From assembly GCA_029929735.1 (NCBI GenBank), contig JAKELP010000021.1, positions 2,559,501 through 2,623,500 of the forward strand: a DNA stretch of 64,000 nucleotides. Direction: 5' to 3'. Positions 22,351-34,147 of the stretch are shown piece after piece. The translations under genes were made by a program, and so were the position numbers. The first letter of the stretch is position 1. Each line of letters starts with the position of its first letter. Origin of the DNA: Mimosa pudica. Taxonomy: Eukaryota; Streptophyta; Magnoliopsida; Fabales; Fabaceae. The notes beneath the pieces are model-generated. The model saw only the letters and a program-made list of their open reading frames with translations. It was not told the origin of the DNA and made no database searches.

Positions 22351-23091
22351 TATAAAATATTTTATCTTTTTTTTTTGAGAACTTAAATATTTTAAATAAA
22401 TCACTGTTTATGGTTATCTTTTTTACTCATAACTAATTTATTCTACTTACTCCTTTTGGTTCCCATTACAATAGATACTCAACATTTTTACACATACTAA
22501 AAAAATGTTTGAATGATTTTCTATGAGTAGGTTTAACAAAGTTTTTCAATTTACCCTTCCACATTTATTTGAAGAGAAATTAAAGAGAAAACAAATTAAA
22601 GAGAACATGTAAGGGTGATCTGTTATATTTTGGAAAACAAATTAAAGATAAAACAAGTTTTTTAAGAAAACATGTAAAAATTAGATTGATATTTGAAATT
22701 AATCATTTTTTTCAAATCAAGTTACGGGTAAAGTAGGAAAACAAATTAAAGATAAAACGAATTTTTTTAATAAATTATGTAAAAGTTAGTTTGATATTAG
22801 ACTCTTATATCATGGATCGAAGGTCCTTTTTTATGAATATTCATTTAATGCCCATTTATTTAAACTGCTTGACCAACTCCCAGTTGCCCTTATTTTAATT
22901 ATCATACACTCAACCCCCCCCCTTAGCATTTAATATGTAATTTTAAAATGAAAATTGAACATTTATTATCTTAAGTTTTACTCCCTCAGGTTCTTATTAT
23001 AAGACATCAATTATCAATTCCCACAACCAATGTTTGATGGTTGTGTTATTAAATATAGGCATAATTTTACTATTTTTTCAACTAAATGATA

Positions 23092-23378
23092 CTCCCTCCG
23101 TTCCCTAATGTAAGAGCCCAAAATTTGAATGGTTTTGGTCCCTAATGTAAGAGCTCACCACATATTCTCTCCTCATTTAATGCATTTTTTCCTACTTTAC
23201 CCCTAACTCTCTTTCATATTTATTAATGTTTATGTATTTCTCTCTCTTAAAAGTATCATAATAAATATGGGCAATTTTGAAAAATAAGCATTAACTCCAG
23301 ACATCCAACTAACATTCACATGTTTTCTTAAGAAGCGTTTTTTTGGCGGCTAGCTCTTATATTAGGGACCGGAGGGAG
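23092..23378. mobile_element. Stowaway-like MITE, type A
   Basis: 287 bp, TA target duplication, ends CTCCCTCCGTTCCCTAATG and ATTAGGGACCGGAGGGAG. It aligns over its whole length with the element at 21474-21758. Confidence 0.9.
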
Positions 23379-23495
23379 TATAACTCAACTTTAACAACTT
23401 TGGACATCATTAATGACAAGGGTAACGTGTCAATTTATGCGGCGATTGATGTCTGATTAAATATCAAATTCTTTTAATAGTTGATGTATTATATT

Positions 23496-23885
23496 AAGGG
23501 TAAAGTATACTTTTAGTCCCTTATGTTTGCATCAAGTTTCAATTTAGTTCTTTATGTTTGGAAAGTACACTTTTAGTCCTTTTTTGTTAACACCGTTGGT
23601 TTAACTTAACGGAACATGTCAACTTAACAATTTTAAATGGTTATTAAATACTCAAAAAATGTTCAGATTAAAATATTTGAGTGTAAATATTCTTATATTT
23701 TCAAAATTTATCATTTCTGGTCCAATTTCATTATAAAATAATCATTTAAAATTATTAGTTAGCATTTTCCGTTAAGTTAAACTAACGGTGTTATCAAAAA
23801 AGGACTAAAAGTGTACTTTCCAAACATAAAGGACTAAATTGAAACTTGATGCAAACATAAGGGATCAAAAGTATACTTTAGCCTT
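23496..23885. mobile_element. Foldback MITE with ~140-bp terminal inverted repeats
   Basis: The left half runs AAGG..TAAAGTATACTTTTAGTCC..TTATGTTTGCATCAAGTTTC..CACCGTTGGTTTAACTTAACGG; the right half is its reverse complement, ending GTATACTTTAGCCTT. A second full copy is at 62143-62533, so this is a true repeat family. Non-coding. Confidence 0.85.
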
Positions 23886-24108
23886 ATATTAAAGACAAGA
23901 GGAAGGTCATGTTATCGTACCTCTTATAATGTGGACAAAAAAATCATGTTATCTCATACTCCTCCTATATTATAGAAAGAGAGAGTACTCCCCTCCTCCA
24001 TTAAGTTGTTTAGATCAAATTTCAAATAGAAAATTTGGATATAAAAGTTAAAATGAAAATTTAGTGATAGTTATTAAATATATGAAAAATTAAATCTGAA
24101 TTATTAAA

Positions 24109-24160
<52 letters not shown>
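24109..24160. repeat. (ATG)n microsatellite, ~17 units
   Basis: Uninterrupted GAT/ATG trinucleotide run. Confidence 0.97.
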
Positions 24161-26639
24161 GAAGATGAAAGGTGATTGAGTAAACAAAATTATGGTCGCT
24201 AAGTTCTTTTATTTTTGTCCATATCGATCTAATTTACAGATTTAATTATACTACCTCCAGTAATTAATTATGTAATGATTATTATATCTAGTTTGTATCA
24301 TACAAATTAAAACGAACTACATAGTTAATAAAATGTGGTGTACAAACTATATATTATGTTAAAAACAAAAAGGTAATAATACTTAATTAGTGGTAAATGG
24401 AGAAAGTAATTATATACTTATTTTGCCAGCATTAGTAAATATATATTTAAATCTTTAACTTCACTTTAAGTTTCAACTTAGTTACTTAATTTTATAATTT
24501 AGGTGTTCAGTTGCATAATGCATAATGTTTACATTGTTAGTCTCATTATCATTAAATGTTGACCCTAATTATTGAATTTAAATGATAACTTGATTAGAAA
24601 AACTCTTGAGTAAATTCTATTCATCACATAATTTTTTATAACCAGTCACGATTAAACACAATATGTCTAATGTAGCGCCCTATATATAATTTTTTTTTTA
24701 CCTTTCCCTATATATAAAAGTTAAGTAGCATATAAAAATGTACTTTCAACTTGTATAATAAAACATTGAAAACGTGATATTTCAACTTTTTAAATTTGTT
24801 AGTTAATTATATATTAAGGTTGACAAGTCAAATCAAAAAATACATATTAATTATAATGTGTATATATATTACTGATCAGACTTTAAATGACGTGGTGTAC
24901 TAGCTTGAGAATTTCCTGACTTAATAATTTGCTCGCATATTGATATTTAATTATAGATATATAGATGTAAAATATTTAAATAAAATATAGTGGAGTTTTT
25001 TGTCTAATCTAAACCTTCAATGCCAACAACTCATCTTTAGCCAATGGAGGACATGGCTTGATGGTGAAATTGTTTCCCTTCACAGTTCCACCTCTTGAAC
25101 CATGAGTTCGGGCAAGCAACAATAACTATAGATAATCACCATTTCAACTACACGGTGCACAAACTACTATTAACATTTTTTTTCATTGGCGTTAGGAATG
25201 TATTCAATGATTTAAAACATTATAATTCCAGAATCAACGACGCAATTGAATTGGACAATACCTTTTCAAATATTGTCGACCGCATTACTACGAGTCCAGT
25301 CGACTGTGTAAAACACTACAAACCTATTTTTGTTGCGAGTGAAGTCAATGTCATCATTGAGACAATTGATAGCTTTACATATTCTGTCTTATGCATTACA
25401 AGTCTAGTCATCAAGGATTTCAATATACAATTCTACTGGTTAAAAGTAGTAGTCAATGGCTTTGACAAAAATGTTCATTAGTTTTATAAATGTTGTCATT
25501 TGTATAGGCTTTGTTAATTAGTAAAATAGTTCATCTTTACAAGGACTTGGGAGAAAATCTATCCTCTTCGGCCTTTGCCGCAATAAAAAAGGGATTAGTG
25601 TGAGACCCCCTGATGGTTGTGTCTTCTTGGTGGCTGGCTGGAGACGATGCACAAAGATAGCCTAGTGATGACTAAGTCTTTTGGGAATTAATATGGGCTC
25701 TGATCAAATCTAGCCATCACATTTTTACCTAATCAAAGCATGTTATTGGAACACACACAAAAAAACAGCTTTAGTTGAGGAACTCTAGAAGCAGTGGCTG
25801 CCTGGCGACCGACTTGAGTTGGAGCTCCCGCGAGCAGCATTTGGTGGAGCCTCCATGATGAGTCCTTTTCTCCGTTTTTACAATTTTGTAGCATAGGAAA
25901 TAGTTTGACTCACGCGTGATCTAGGGTATAACTCTTAACTCATAATCCACTTGGGCCTATCTATGTGGCCTCTGGATTATGACAAGTAAATTCTTTCTTT
26001 TTGTGCATACATATAGGTGTCATCCAACTCCACTTAGATGCGAAGATGTCTTTACAAGCATCAACTCATGATTGGAACCACGGTTAAATGAGACTCTTTG
26101 CAAATCGAGTATACCCAAGATGGTCGAATGTTTAATTCTTTCGCCAGCCGAACCGACTGACAATGGATGGTAAGTTCAAATTTTACTTAACGATAGTTTT
26201 TGGAACAATATTTGTATGTATAATGTCAATTTGTTTTTTAATTTGGGCTGATGGCTATGGAAAGAGAAAAAAGTTCATATTTTGCAACTACATAGTTGTG
26301 GTATTCTATTTTTTTCTCATAAAGCTAGTTTTATATACTTTCAGTTTATTATGTTATAGATTGCAAGGTATCAGTATCCATGAAATAAAAACTCCCAAAT
26401 AATTCGTTCAATAACGAATTGAACTTTTTTTTGTCAAAATAATGAACTGATCTGAACACTATCGTGATTAGCCAAACCAACAATATTCCACCAAAGCACT
26501 CAGAGGGGAAAAACAAAGTCTATGGAGATATATGGTCTTTACACATTTATTAAGGATATTTCAAGAGTATGATAAAGGCTACATGTAATTTAAAAACTTG
26601 GCATTGTATAAAGATGTATTTTTTTATCCAATGTAAATA
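24161..26639. other. Gene-poor stretch, unidentified
   Basis: No gene is called. A 128-codon open frame at 25095-25481 (plus) has no motif I recognise. On the minus strand just beside it, about 25015-25110, a short frame reads GGTVKGNNFTIKPCPPLA and ends in a stop near 25018; it has protein-like composition and could be the tail of a decayed gene, but no family was recognised. 25560-26130 is slightly higher in GC and might be transposon-derived. The rest is AT-rich. Confidence 0.4.
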
Positions 26640-28560
26640 AGTATGTTTAAAGGGAGAGAGAAAAAGCAGACAATTTTGTCACGGTTTATATCCCCAAACG
26701 TGACAAACAGCGTGGGGAAATAATATTTGTTTATTTGTGTCGCGTATGGGTGCTGTTTAAACGCGACAAACAAATATATATATTTATTTTTCCATTTCTT
26801 TCATTCTTTTAATAGTTTGTCACGTAATAAAAAACGCCCCAAAGTAAATTTATGTGCGACACATGCATTTAAACACTTTTTTAAGTATGAATTTTGTACA
26901 ATAATTTATAAACGAGACAATTAATTATACATATCTAATAATAACATCTAATAATCCTGATCAAAGATTGGACACCAATGCAACCTTTCATTAACTTCCA
27001 CCTTATTTGCTTTTCTTCCTCAGACATGTTCTCAAATGTAGGCCCATTTAAATAGCCATTATATGGTAACATGTTCAAGTCAATATCATAATCATCAGAG
27101 CGTAGTGAGACCTTGCCGCCTGAATGATCCCCGACTGCTTTGATGTTTGGCGTCATCGAAGCTTCTTCTAGCGGGTTTTTCAAGTTAAATGTCAGACCCT
27201 TGATCTTCAGTGTCTTGGACTATCCAATTTGAGTAATTGTTGGTGTCATTGTTTCCTTGATCTTCAGTGTCTTAGACTATCCAATTTGAATAATTGTTGG
27301 TGTCATCGTTTCCATCGTAGTGATCCATACCTCAAGTGAAGCAATTGTGGTGAACCGGACAATAGTCTGCTTTTACAGGACACCACCATGTAGGAGGGGT
27401 AGGGCAGTCTACCCTATGGGAGGTCACGCATGGGCTTTGTCATGCGCCACTTGCCCCTCCTCGTGAAACGAGGAGGGAGGAGGAGGGTTATGTGACGCAT
27501 GGCAAAGCCCATGAGTCACATAACCCTGGGTTATGTGACATAACCCTCCTTTTGAGGAGGGTTATGTGACGCATGGCCAATGGCCATGCGTCACATAGGT
27601 CACCCATGGGATTGCCCATGCGCCAAATGGTTTTCAATTTCATGTGCCACATGTCTGTCTCCATGCGCCACATGTCCTCATGTGCCACAAGATTTCAACG
27701 CGACATATACATGAAAATTAAAATTTTCCCTCCAACAATCCCCTATATAAACTCACTCCTAAAATCTCCATATTCACCTCACTTCATTTATTTCCTTTAC
27801 CATCTCCATTTTTATTCCTACCCACTATCATTATTTCTTCACTTAAGGTAATGGGCAACTTGCATTTACACATTTACTACAATTATTTCATCTACTATTC
27901 TTTAACTTTCTTTACTCTACTAATTAATGTTTTTAGTCTATTATATGAATTATGCTAATTTTGTTCTTTCATTTTGTAGGTTGCTTTAAACATTTGGCTA
28001 CCTAAATTTGGGACAAAAGACTCATTCACTATTTAGTCACACAATAAAGTGTCAAATTGCAAAAAAGGATACCAACAAAATTATACATATTACAATAAAA
28101 ACATTTTAGAAGCAGAAAAATAAAATTAAAATTTGATTTTGGTAAATATTTAAATTCCCGCCAGTGTAAAAAAAATCTGAACTTCTCTAACAAAATAAAA
28201 TTGAATTTCCCGCCAGTGACAACCATTTGTCTGCTTATGTCGCGTATTAATACTTATGTGGCGTATGTATTCTGTCGCGTGCGATGTGTGGCGTATGGGC
28301 ACACGCTTTGACAAATCAACTATGTCACGTATGGTTATGTTGCGTTTGGTACAGTCCATATGCGACAAAAACAATTGATGTTATATTTCCCCAACCTATT
28401 AAACTTTGTCGCGTGTAGCTCATTTTTTCACGTTCTGTTCATCTTGCTACGCCATGATTTCTCGCGTTTGCATTACACGTGACAAACCCATTTTGTCACG
28501 AATTTAAACGTGACTAGCTTCTTAATTCAGACGCGACTACCCTCTATTTTTCTTGTAGTG
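26640..28560. mobile_element. CACTA-like element relic, right end visible
   Basis: The right edge reads TTTTTCTTGTAGTG at 28547-28560, the inverted form of the CACTACAAGAAAAA terminus of plant CACTA transposons. Inward are many short repeats in both orientations, built on GTCGCGT/GTCACGT with ACGCGAC/ACGTGAC (near 26690, 26740, 26820, 28235-28540), like subterminal transposase-binding arrays. A 57-bp tandem duplication lies at 27198-27311. The 82-codon minus frame at 26935-27183 may be a captured or transposon exon. No matching left CACTA end was found, so the left limit is a guess. Confidence 0.55.
27405..27700. repeat. GC-rich cluster of GGTTATGTGAC/GTCACATAACC repeats
   Basis: Within the CACTA-like relic, GGAGGGTTATGTGACGCATGG appears in direct and inverted forms several times (27480-27600) along with CATGCGCCA..ATG units to 27690. 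The short inverted pairs can fold into hairpins. Its base composition differs from the AT-rich surroundings. Confidence 0.75.
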
Positions 28561-29379
28561 GGATGACGACGTCGGTTGATTTACTCTGTTTTAAAAAAAG
28601 CTTATTCGTACTCAATATCCCTCTAAAATTTATTTATATCAAACTTTTCCACTATAATGTGAAAATGCTTTGTAGGACAAATTAAACCTTTAACCTTATT
28701 AGAATGGAAGGGGTACGTTTTCATGTAAGAATAAATTATTCATTTTTTCCTTCTCATTCCATATTCATCGTTTGTGTAAAGACTGTTTGATTGAGATTTA
28801 ATATCTTAATTATAAAAATTGCATTACAATATTACATCAAAAATATATAAAAAAAATTAATTTTGCATTGGACATGTCGCAACTATAAACCTCCCAAAGG
28901 AGAAAATAATGATTTTATAGAGATATTAAATTTCAACCATTCATTTTTCAAATCCAAATAATATTGTGAGATGAGGAAGATAGAGGGGAGAAAGACGAGT
29001 AGTAGATCTGATCCACAATTCCATCCGCCTAAGGATAGGAAACATACTGTAGAAGTGTAAGTTTGGAATAATATGAGAGATAGGACAAAAATGTAATTTT
29101 CGGAGGGCAGGATGAATTGTGTTGTGATCAAAATTCCAATTTTCGAAGTCAATCCTATACAATTGTCTATTCCTTTACTAGTATCCTTGTATTGGAAGCA
29201 ATCTTAGTTGTAGAAATAATGTAAACACATTTTCTTCCAATAATTTGAAGATTGATTTACTCCCTCCAATCCGTAATATAAGAGTCTAGCGACCAAAACT
29301 CATTTCTTAAGAAAACATGTCAAAGTTAGTTAATTGTCTGGAGTTGATGTTTTCTTTCTAATATTGTCCATATTTATTA

Positions 29380-29965
29380 CTCCCTCGGTCCTTATTATAA
29401 GTTATCAACTACTCATTTCTCAAATACCAAGGAATGATAATTAGGTCTTAAAATTCATGTTAAATTTGTCACTTTTTCCAACTTCACCTATCATTAAATT
29501 ATGTGTTTCATATTTTCAATTTTAAATCTCCATTAATAATAAGGGTAAAGTGGGAAAAAACATTTAATACGGTGGTTGGTGACTTATACTCCCTCCGGTC
29601 CTTATTATAAGTCACTAACCGTAATTAACTAACTCACTTACTAAATTTTTTCCAATATAACATCATCATTGAAAAAAGACATTTCTTTAATTGAGTTGAC
29701 TTTTCCTCCACTTTACTTTTGTTTCCCTTATAAAGATAGAGGATTAATGAAGAGAAAAAGGTAGTGGGTCATAGTGATAAAGGTGTGAGGAGCAAAAACG
29801 GAAAACACAATTAAAATAAGACCAATTTAATGATGCAACTTCCATTAATTTCTATTACTTAGTTTGTACAATTTGGGCGGTTGGTGACTTATAATAAGGA
29901 CCGGAAGGAGTATTAAGACCAAGAATTGTAGGTGATTGGTGACTTATAATAAGGACCAGAGGGAG
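29380..29965. mobile_element. Stowaway-like MITE type B, nested (level 2)
   Basis: Starts CTCCCTCGGTCCTTATTAT and ends AATAAGGACCAGAGGGAG between TA copies, inside the type A element. It is itself interrupted at 29589-29910. Confidence 0.85.
29589..29910. mobile_element. Stowaway-like MITE type B variant, nested (level 3)
   Basis: 322 bp, ends CTCCCTCCGGTCCTTATTAT and TAATAAGGACCGGAAGGAG with TA duplications, inserted in the distal part of the level-2 element. Its interior (CACTAACCGTAATTAACTAAC, ATAAAGATAGAGGATTAATG) differs from other type B copies. Confidence 0.85.
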
Positions 29966-30138
29966 TATTATATTATTAGAGAGAGAAATACATAAACATT
30001 AATAACTATGAAAGAGCGTTTGGAGCAAAGTAGGAAAAATGCATTAAATGAAGCGAGAATGTGTGAGTGGACTTTTATATTTTGGATCAAAACTATTCAA
30101 ATTTTAGGTTGTCATATTACAAATGAGATAGAGTAGTA

Positions 30139-30367
30139 CTCCCTCCAGTCTAAGACCTAATTGACTTTTTTGAAAATCCTAAAAAACAAAATAAGTTAAT
30201 TATAAATTGATTTACCTAATTTTTTTCCCTTGAACTAGTTTATTTTACTTATAAACTAATGGATAATCTAAAAATATATCAAATATATCATGATTTAATA
30301 GACTATTTTGCAACCTTAACATCTCCAAAAAAAGTCATCTAGGTCCTATATTTAGGACCGGAAATAG
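30139..30367. mobile_element. Stowaway-like MITE type C
   Basis: 229 bp with TA duplications. Ends CTCCCTCCAGTCTAAGACC and GGTCCTATATTTAGGACCGG. Related copies lie at 36353-36591 and inside both arms of the foldback element at 54870-56094. Confidence 0.8.
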
Positions 30368-30861
30368 TATTATACAAGGAGTTGTTCCTCCCTTAGACCA
30401 GACCTTGTTGGTCAATCCTCGACAGTTTTGGTCTGTAGTAAATGCTTTTAATTTTTTTATATATTTGGCTAACAATTGAATTTGGTGACTTTGTACAAAA
30501 TAAGGTCGAAAATGATTTAAAGAGCATCCTGAATCCTGAATGATTTAATAAAAAGCACCCTCCAAAGCCTACCAAGGCGTGGCCCTAGATGGTGATACGA
30601 AATTCCAGCATATCTAACAAAAAAGAATGGGCTCCAAATGACACGCGCAGAGTTCTACTTGAAAAAAAAAATAGTTTTGATATAGTTTTTGGTTACTTAT
30701 CATTTTAAGCTAATAAATAATTACCAAGTATCAATTCATATAACACATAATATCATTGGTGTTTGGGTAATTATTTATTGGTCAAAATAATATTTAATCT
30801 TATAATTTGTTTTGTATTTTTTGGTTTAAAATTTAAACCTAAAAAATACAAAATATAAGAT

Positions 30862-31101
30862 CATTTTATGGAGGAGAACTTGTTCCTAAATATAATATCA
30901 CCTTCTAATTTTGACTCAAGTTTTTCTCAAATCACTCCTATACTCCCTTCACCCAAAAATAGTGGTTTGAAGGTGAGAAGATATTTTTAAAACTTAGGTG
31001 AGGGGTATTTTAGAAATTTCATGTAATCCTAACTCATTGGAATGTCTTCCTTAATATCTCCAAATTTGCTAAAGTGATCTTACATTTAGGAATGGAGGGA
31101 G
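30862..31101. mobile_element. Stowaway-like MITE type D, left end degraded
   Basis: The right end is AGTGATCTTACATTTAGGAATGGAGGGAG followed by TA (given here as a motif; position 31075-31101). The interior GACTCAAGTTTTTCTCAAATCACTC matches other type D copies. The left terminus near 30862 (ATTTTATGGAGGAGAACTTG) is diverged. Confidence 0.6.
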
Positions 31102-31589
31102 TATCTTTTACTGAATGCAATTTTGTTTGAAATATTCTCAGGCACTCAATTTGATACATCTCTTACAAAGATTAACTTATCATGTAGTAAATGAACCACT
31201 TTCACTAAACTTTACCTGTGTTGTGGTTTAATCCATCTTCTGTATGAGTTGGAAAACAATAAATTAGATGACATTATTATTTGGTAAATTTGGCGGTACT
31301 TGTTCTCTTTTTGGTTTTTTGTTGGTCGAAATTTGGCGGACGGGGTTTTCTTAATGTACTTTGACGTTTGTATCATGCGGTTATATATGTTGCTAAAATG
31401 GATGGGATTATATTGACTCGGGAGGAAGTTTAATAAACTCATGATCCCTTGTTTTCAGCTTCTTTGCGAATGTTTTTGTGCTTTTTAATGACAAAATTGT
31501 GATATTCTCTTATTCTTATTATATTGACTCGGTAGGAGTATATGTAGGATATGATGGAGAAATAATGACATAAATGGGTATATAAAATA

Positions 31590-31854
31590 GTCCCTCCAGT
31601 CCTAATTAGAAGTTACCAACTATCAATTATTTTTCACATACCAATAAATGGTAATTTGGTGTTTAAATTCATATTTACTTTTTCACTTTTTCCAACTTTA
31701 CCCTTCATTAAATAATGTGTTTCACATTTTCAATTTTGAATATTCGTTAATAATAGGGGTAAAGTGGGAAAAAAATTAATGTAGCGGTTAGTGACTTATA
31801 TTAAGGACCAAAAATTAGAGGTAGTTGATGACTTATAATAAGGACCGGAAGGAG
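31590..31854. mobile_element. Stowaway-like MITE type B
   Basis: 265 bp with TA duplications, ends GTCCCTCCAGTCCTAATTAG and TAATAAGGACCGGAAGGAG. The interior (CACATACCAATAAATGGTAA, CATTAAATAATGTGTTTCAC) is shared with 29380-29588. Confidence 0.85.
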
Positions 31855-31994
31855 TATAGTTAAGTAATGTGAAAGTGGTCAAACTGCACAATTTGGGGTC
31901 TTATTTACAAGGAGGAGGGAATATATACATACTTTTTTTCAACAAGGGAATAAAAACACACAACTGATGGGTGAGACATTTTTTTTTCTTTTTT

Positions 31995-32180
31995 ATCCAT
32001 GATGAAGGTATCCCCTCACTCGATAAGTGAGAGACTAATCCCCTGCTGATTTGTAGGCACCTCAAAGGGTGGGACAACTGGCCTGAGAGATTTAATGTTT
32101 TTCCATACCCAACGCCAGAAATCGAACCCCAGACAATTGGTTAAGGGTGAATGGTCCTTGACACTCAACCACACACTATT
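31995..32180 (-). mobile_element. tRNA-derived SINE (copy 3)
   Basis: Minus-strand unit: a degenerate A box (GTTGAGTGTCAAGG), a B-box-like GGTTCGATTTCTGG, then a body with GGCCAGTTGTCCCACCC and AGGGGATTAGTCTC that resembles copy 2, and a poly-A tail (plus poly-T). Imperfect flanks of GACATTTTTTTT type occur at 31975 and 32181. Confidence 0.75.
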
Positions 32181-32276
32181 GACATTTTTTTTCCTTTTGA
32201 TACAAGTGAGGCTCATTTTTTGTCAATGGCATTCGTTGTATAGAATCTGTGATTCTTTTCATGAAAAAAAGAATCT

Positions 32277-32546
32277 GTGATTCTGTTCAATTCAGTGGAT
32301 AAACATAAAAGTGACGTGGCTGAGGCTTCATTAATGCAATTTACTCATGGCATGCATTATGAATCTGTTCGGTTCAATGGATGCGTCCTGAAAACTTGTC
32401 CAACGATGTTAAGACCGATAAAGTCAGTTCTAAGGTGCATTTATGGTAATGTCAGAAAAATTGTGGGTAGGATTGAATCCTTAGTTCGTCTCCCTGTGAA
32501 GAAGTTTTATGTTTCGCGGGCGAGGCTTTCAAGGATATACTACTAG
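32277..32546 (+). other. Unrecognised 89-codon open frame with protein-like composition
   Basis: The frame reads ...DVAEASLMQFTHGMHYESVR...TCPTMLRPIKSVLRCIYGNVRKI... It has mixed charged and hydrophobic residues and higher GC than its flanks. I do not recognise the family. There is a possible duplicate phrase (GAATCTGTGATTCT repeated at 32237 and 32271) just upstream. It could be a gene fragment carried by a transposon, or chance. Confidence 0.25.
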
Positions 32547-32599
32547 TATTAATTAATGTAAGCGTGTCCATTTTTACTAAATTTTTACTAGTACAGTAC

Positions 32600-32827
32600 G
32601 TGAATGTTAATTGAGTATCTATATTTAATATTTCCTTTTCAATATTATCCATATTTATTATGATAATTGAAAAGAGAGAAATATATAAGCATTAATAAAT
32701 AAAAAAAAGAGTTAGGAGTAAAGTAGGAAAAAAAACGCATTAAATGAAGAGAAAATGTGAGATTAGCTCTTATATTTAAGATAAAAAGCATTCAAATTTT
32801 GACTCTTATATTAGGGGTTGGAGGGAG
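32600..32827. mobile_element. Stowaway-like MITE type A, left-truncated
   Basis: The right end, TGACTCTTATATTAGGGGTTGGAGGGAG followed by TA (motif spread over 32800-32827), and the interior CATTATTAT..GAGAGAAATATATAAGCATT and ACGCATTAAATGAAGAG match type A in reverse orientation. No clear CTCCCTCC left end is present. Confidence 0.7.
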
Positions 32828-32871
32828 TATTTTGCTAATGAAAAAATTAATACTTTCTCTATTCCATAATA

Positions 32872-33677
32872 CTCCCTCCGTTCCTAAATATAAGATCACT
32901 TTAAGGAAGTGGATAATTTCCTAAATATAAGATCACTTTCTATTTTGTGTCAAGTTTTACCCAAATTACCCTATAGTCTCTTTAAAAGCAAATTAATCCC
33001 TTCCTCTTTTTCTTTTGTTTTTTTTTCCGGTGAATACCCTCCCCTTTTCCTAATTATGCCTCGTCCTGAATTCAAAGAGTAAATTACTGTCATGCTTTTT
33101 CTTCTCGTGGACCCCGCCTTCCTCTGCCTCTCGCCAAGATCCTGAATAAGAACAATGACTCAACCTATGCAACTACACATCGAAGAGCAAATTATTCGTA
33201 GCATTTCTGTACGCGAAAATCCACACAGCAAACAAGCTCCATTAATTTACGATCCCGTCAACTCCGTCAGCGTTATTCCATTAATTTTTTTTTTGGTAAA
33301 TTACCGTCCGGTTTAATCCGGATCGAGGGGTGGGAGTGTTGCCCACATAGGCAAGGTTGTCCCCTCTCCCAATGAAAGCGCTTCCCGGGATTCGAACACG
33401 CGTTCTCCTCCTTGCGGGGGTTGTAGCCCACTTACCAGCTCAATCAACTACCCATTGGTAGCGTTATTCCATTAATTTATTCAACGAGTATTGTTGCTTA
33501 TTGCTGGTGGTGATGACCTTAACAGGGAGGACGCAGGGAGGAAGCGAAGCGTTTTTGTTGAGACTTTTGTCTTTTAAATTTTAAGTGAGGGTATTTTAGG
33601 TAGATCATGTCATTTTAATGTATTCCTTAATCTCTCCAAATTAGCTAAAGTGATCTTATATTTAGGAACGAAGGGAG
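32872..33677. mobile_element. Stowaway-like MITE type D enlarged by insertions
   Basis: Left end CTCCCTCCGTTCCTAAATAT and right end TTATATTTAGGAACGAAGGGAG between TA copies. Typical type D elements here are 244 bp; this one is 806 bp. It contains the SINE at 33288-33459 plus ~350 bp of unrelated sequence (33000-33270, 33480-33560). Confidence 0.75.
33288..33459 (-). mobile_element. tRNA-derived SINE (copy 4)
   Basis: Perfect 19-bp target duplications, AGCGTTATTCCATTAATTT, lie at 33269-33287 and 33460-33478. On the minus strand the unit begins with a tRNA-like GGGTAGTTGATTGAGCTGG A box and a GTGTTCGAATCCC B box, and ends in poly-A. Its sequence differs from SINE copies 1-3, so it is a second family. 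Confidence 0.92.
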
Positions 33678-33710
33678 TATAACAGCTCAAACGCTAAAAC
33701 TTGTTTCTTA

Positions 33711-33883
33711 CTCCCTCTGATCCTTATTTTAAGTCATCAACTGCCACCTGAAACACGCCATTTAATGAAGGGTGAAGTTGAAAAAGTGGCAAATTTAACA
33801 AGAATTTTAACACTAAACTACCAATTATTCCTTGATATGTGAGAAATTGGTAGTTGGTGACTTATAATAAGGAATAGAGGGAG
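33711..33883. mobile_element. Stowaway-like MITE type B, internally deleted
   Basis: 173 bp with TA duplications, ends CTCCCTCTGATCCTTATTTT and ATAATAAGGAATAGAGGGAG; interior in reverse orientation relative to 31590-31854. Confidence 0.8.
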
Positions 33884-33949
33884 TAATAAAATATGTAAAG
33901 TTAGTTGAGTGTTTAAAGTTAATGTATTGTTTCAATAACTCATTTATTA

Positions 33950-34147
33950 CTCCCCCGCTTTTTAAGAAAATATGTAAAAATTAGTTGGATGTCTCAAGTT
34001 AATGATTGTTTTTCAATATTACTCATATTTATTATAATACTTTTAAAAGAAATAAATACATAAACATTAAATGAAGAGAGAATGTGAGACAAACTCTTAT
34101 ACTTTGGACCAAAACTATTCAAGTTTTTTGCTAAGGATCGCAGGGAG
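33950..34147. mobile_element. Stowaway-like MITE type A, short
   Basis: Starts CTCCCCCGCTTTTTAAGAAA after TA, carries the type A interior (TTAGTTGGATGTCTCAAGTT, CATAAACATTAAATGAAGAG) and ends GCTAAGGATCGCAGGGAG. Confidence 0.7.

Larger units (their letters stand above)
29260..30133. mobile_element. Stowaway-like MITE type A, split by nested insertions
   Basis: Outer ends are CTCCCTCCAATCCGTAATAT (29260) and TCATATTACAAATGAGATAGAG (to 30133), with TA on both sides. Type A interior sequence stops at 29379 (CCATATTTATTA) and resumes at 29966 (TATTATTAGAGAGAGAAATAC), interrupted by the element at 29380-29965. Confidence 0.85.

Noticed and set aside
33360..33450. tRNA gene (GTTCGAATCCC B box and A box on the minus strand)
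   Set aside because: The spacing and body do not make a cloverleaf, and a poly-A tail with target duplications shows it is a SINE.
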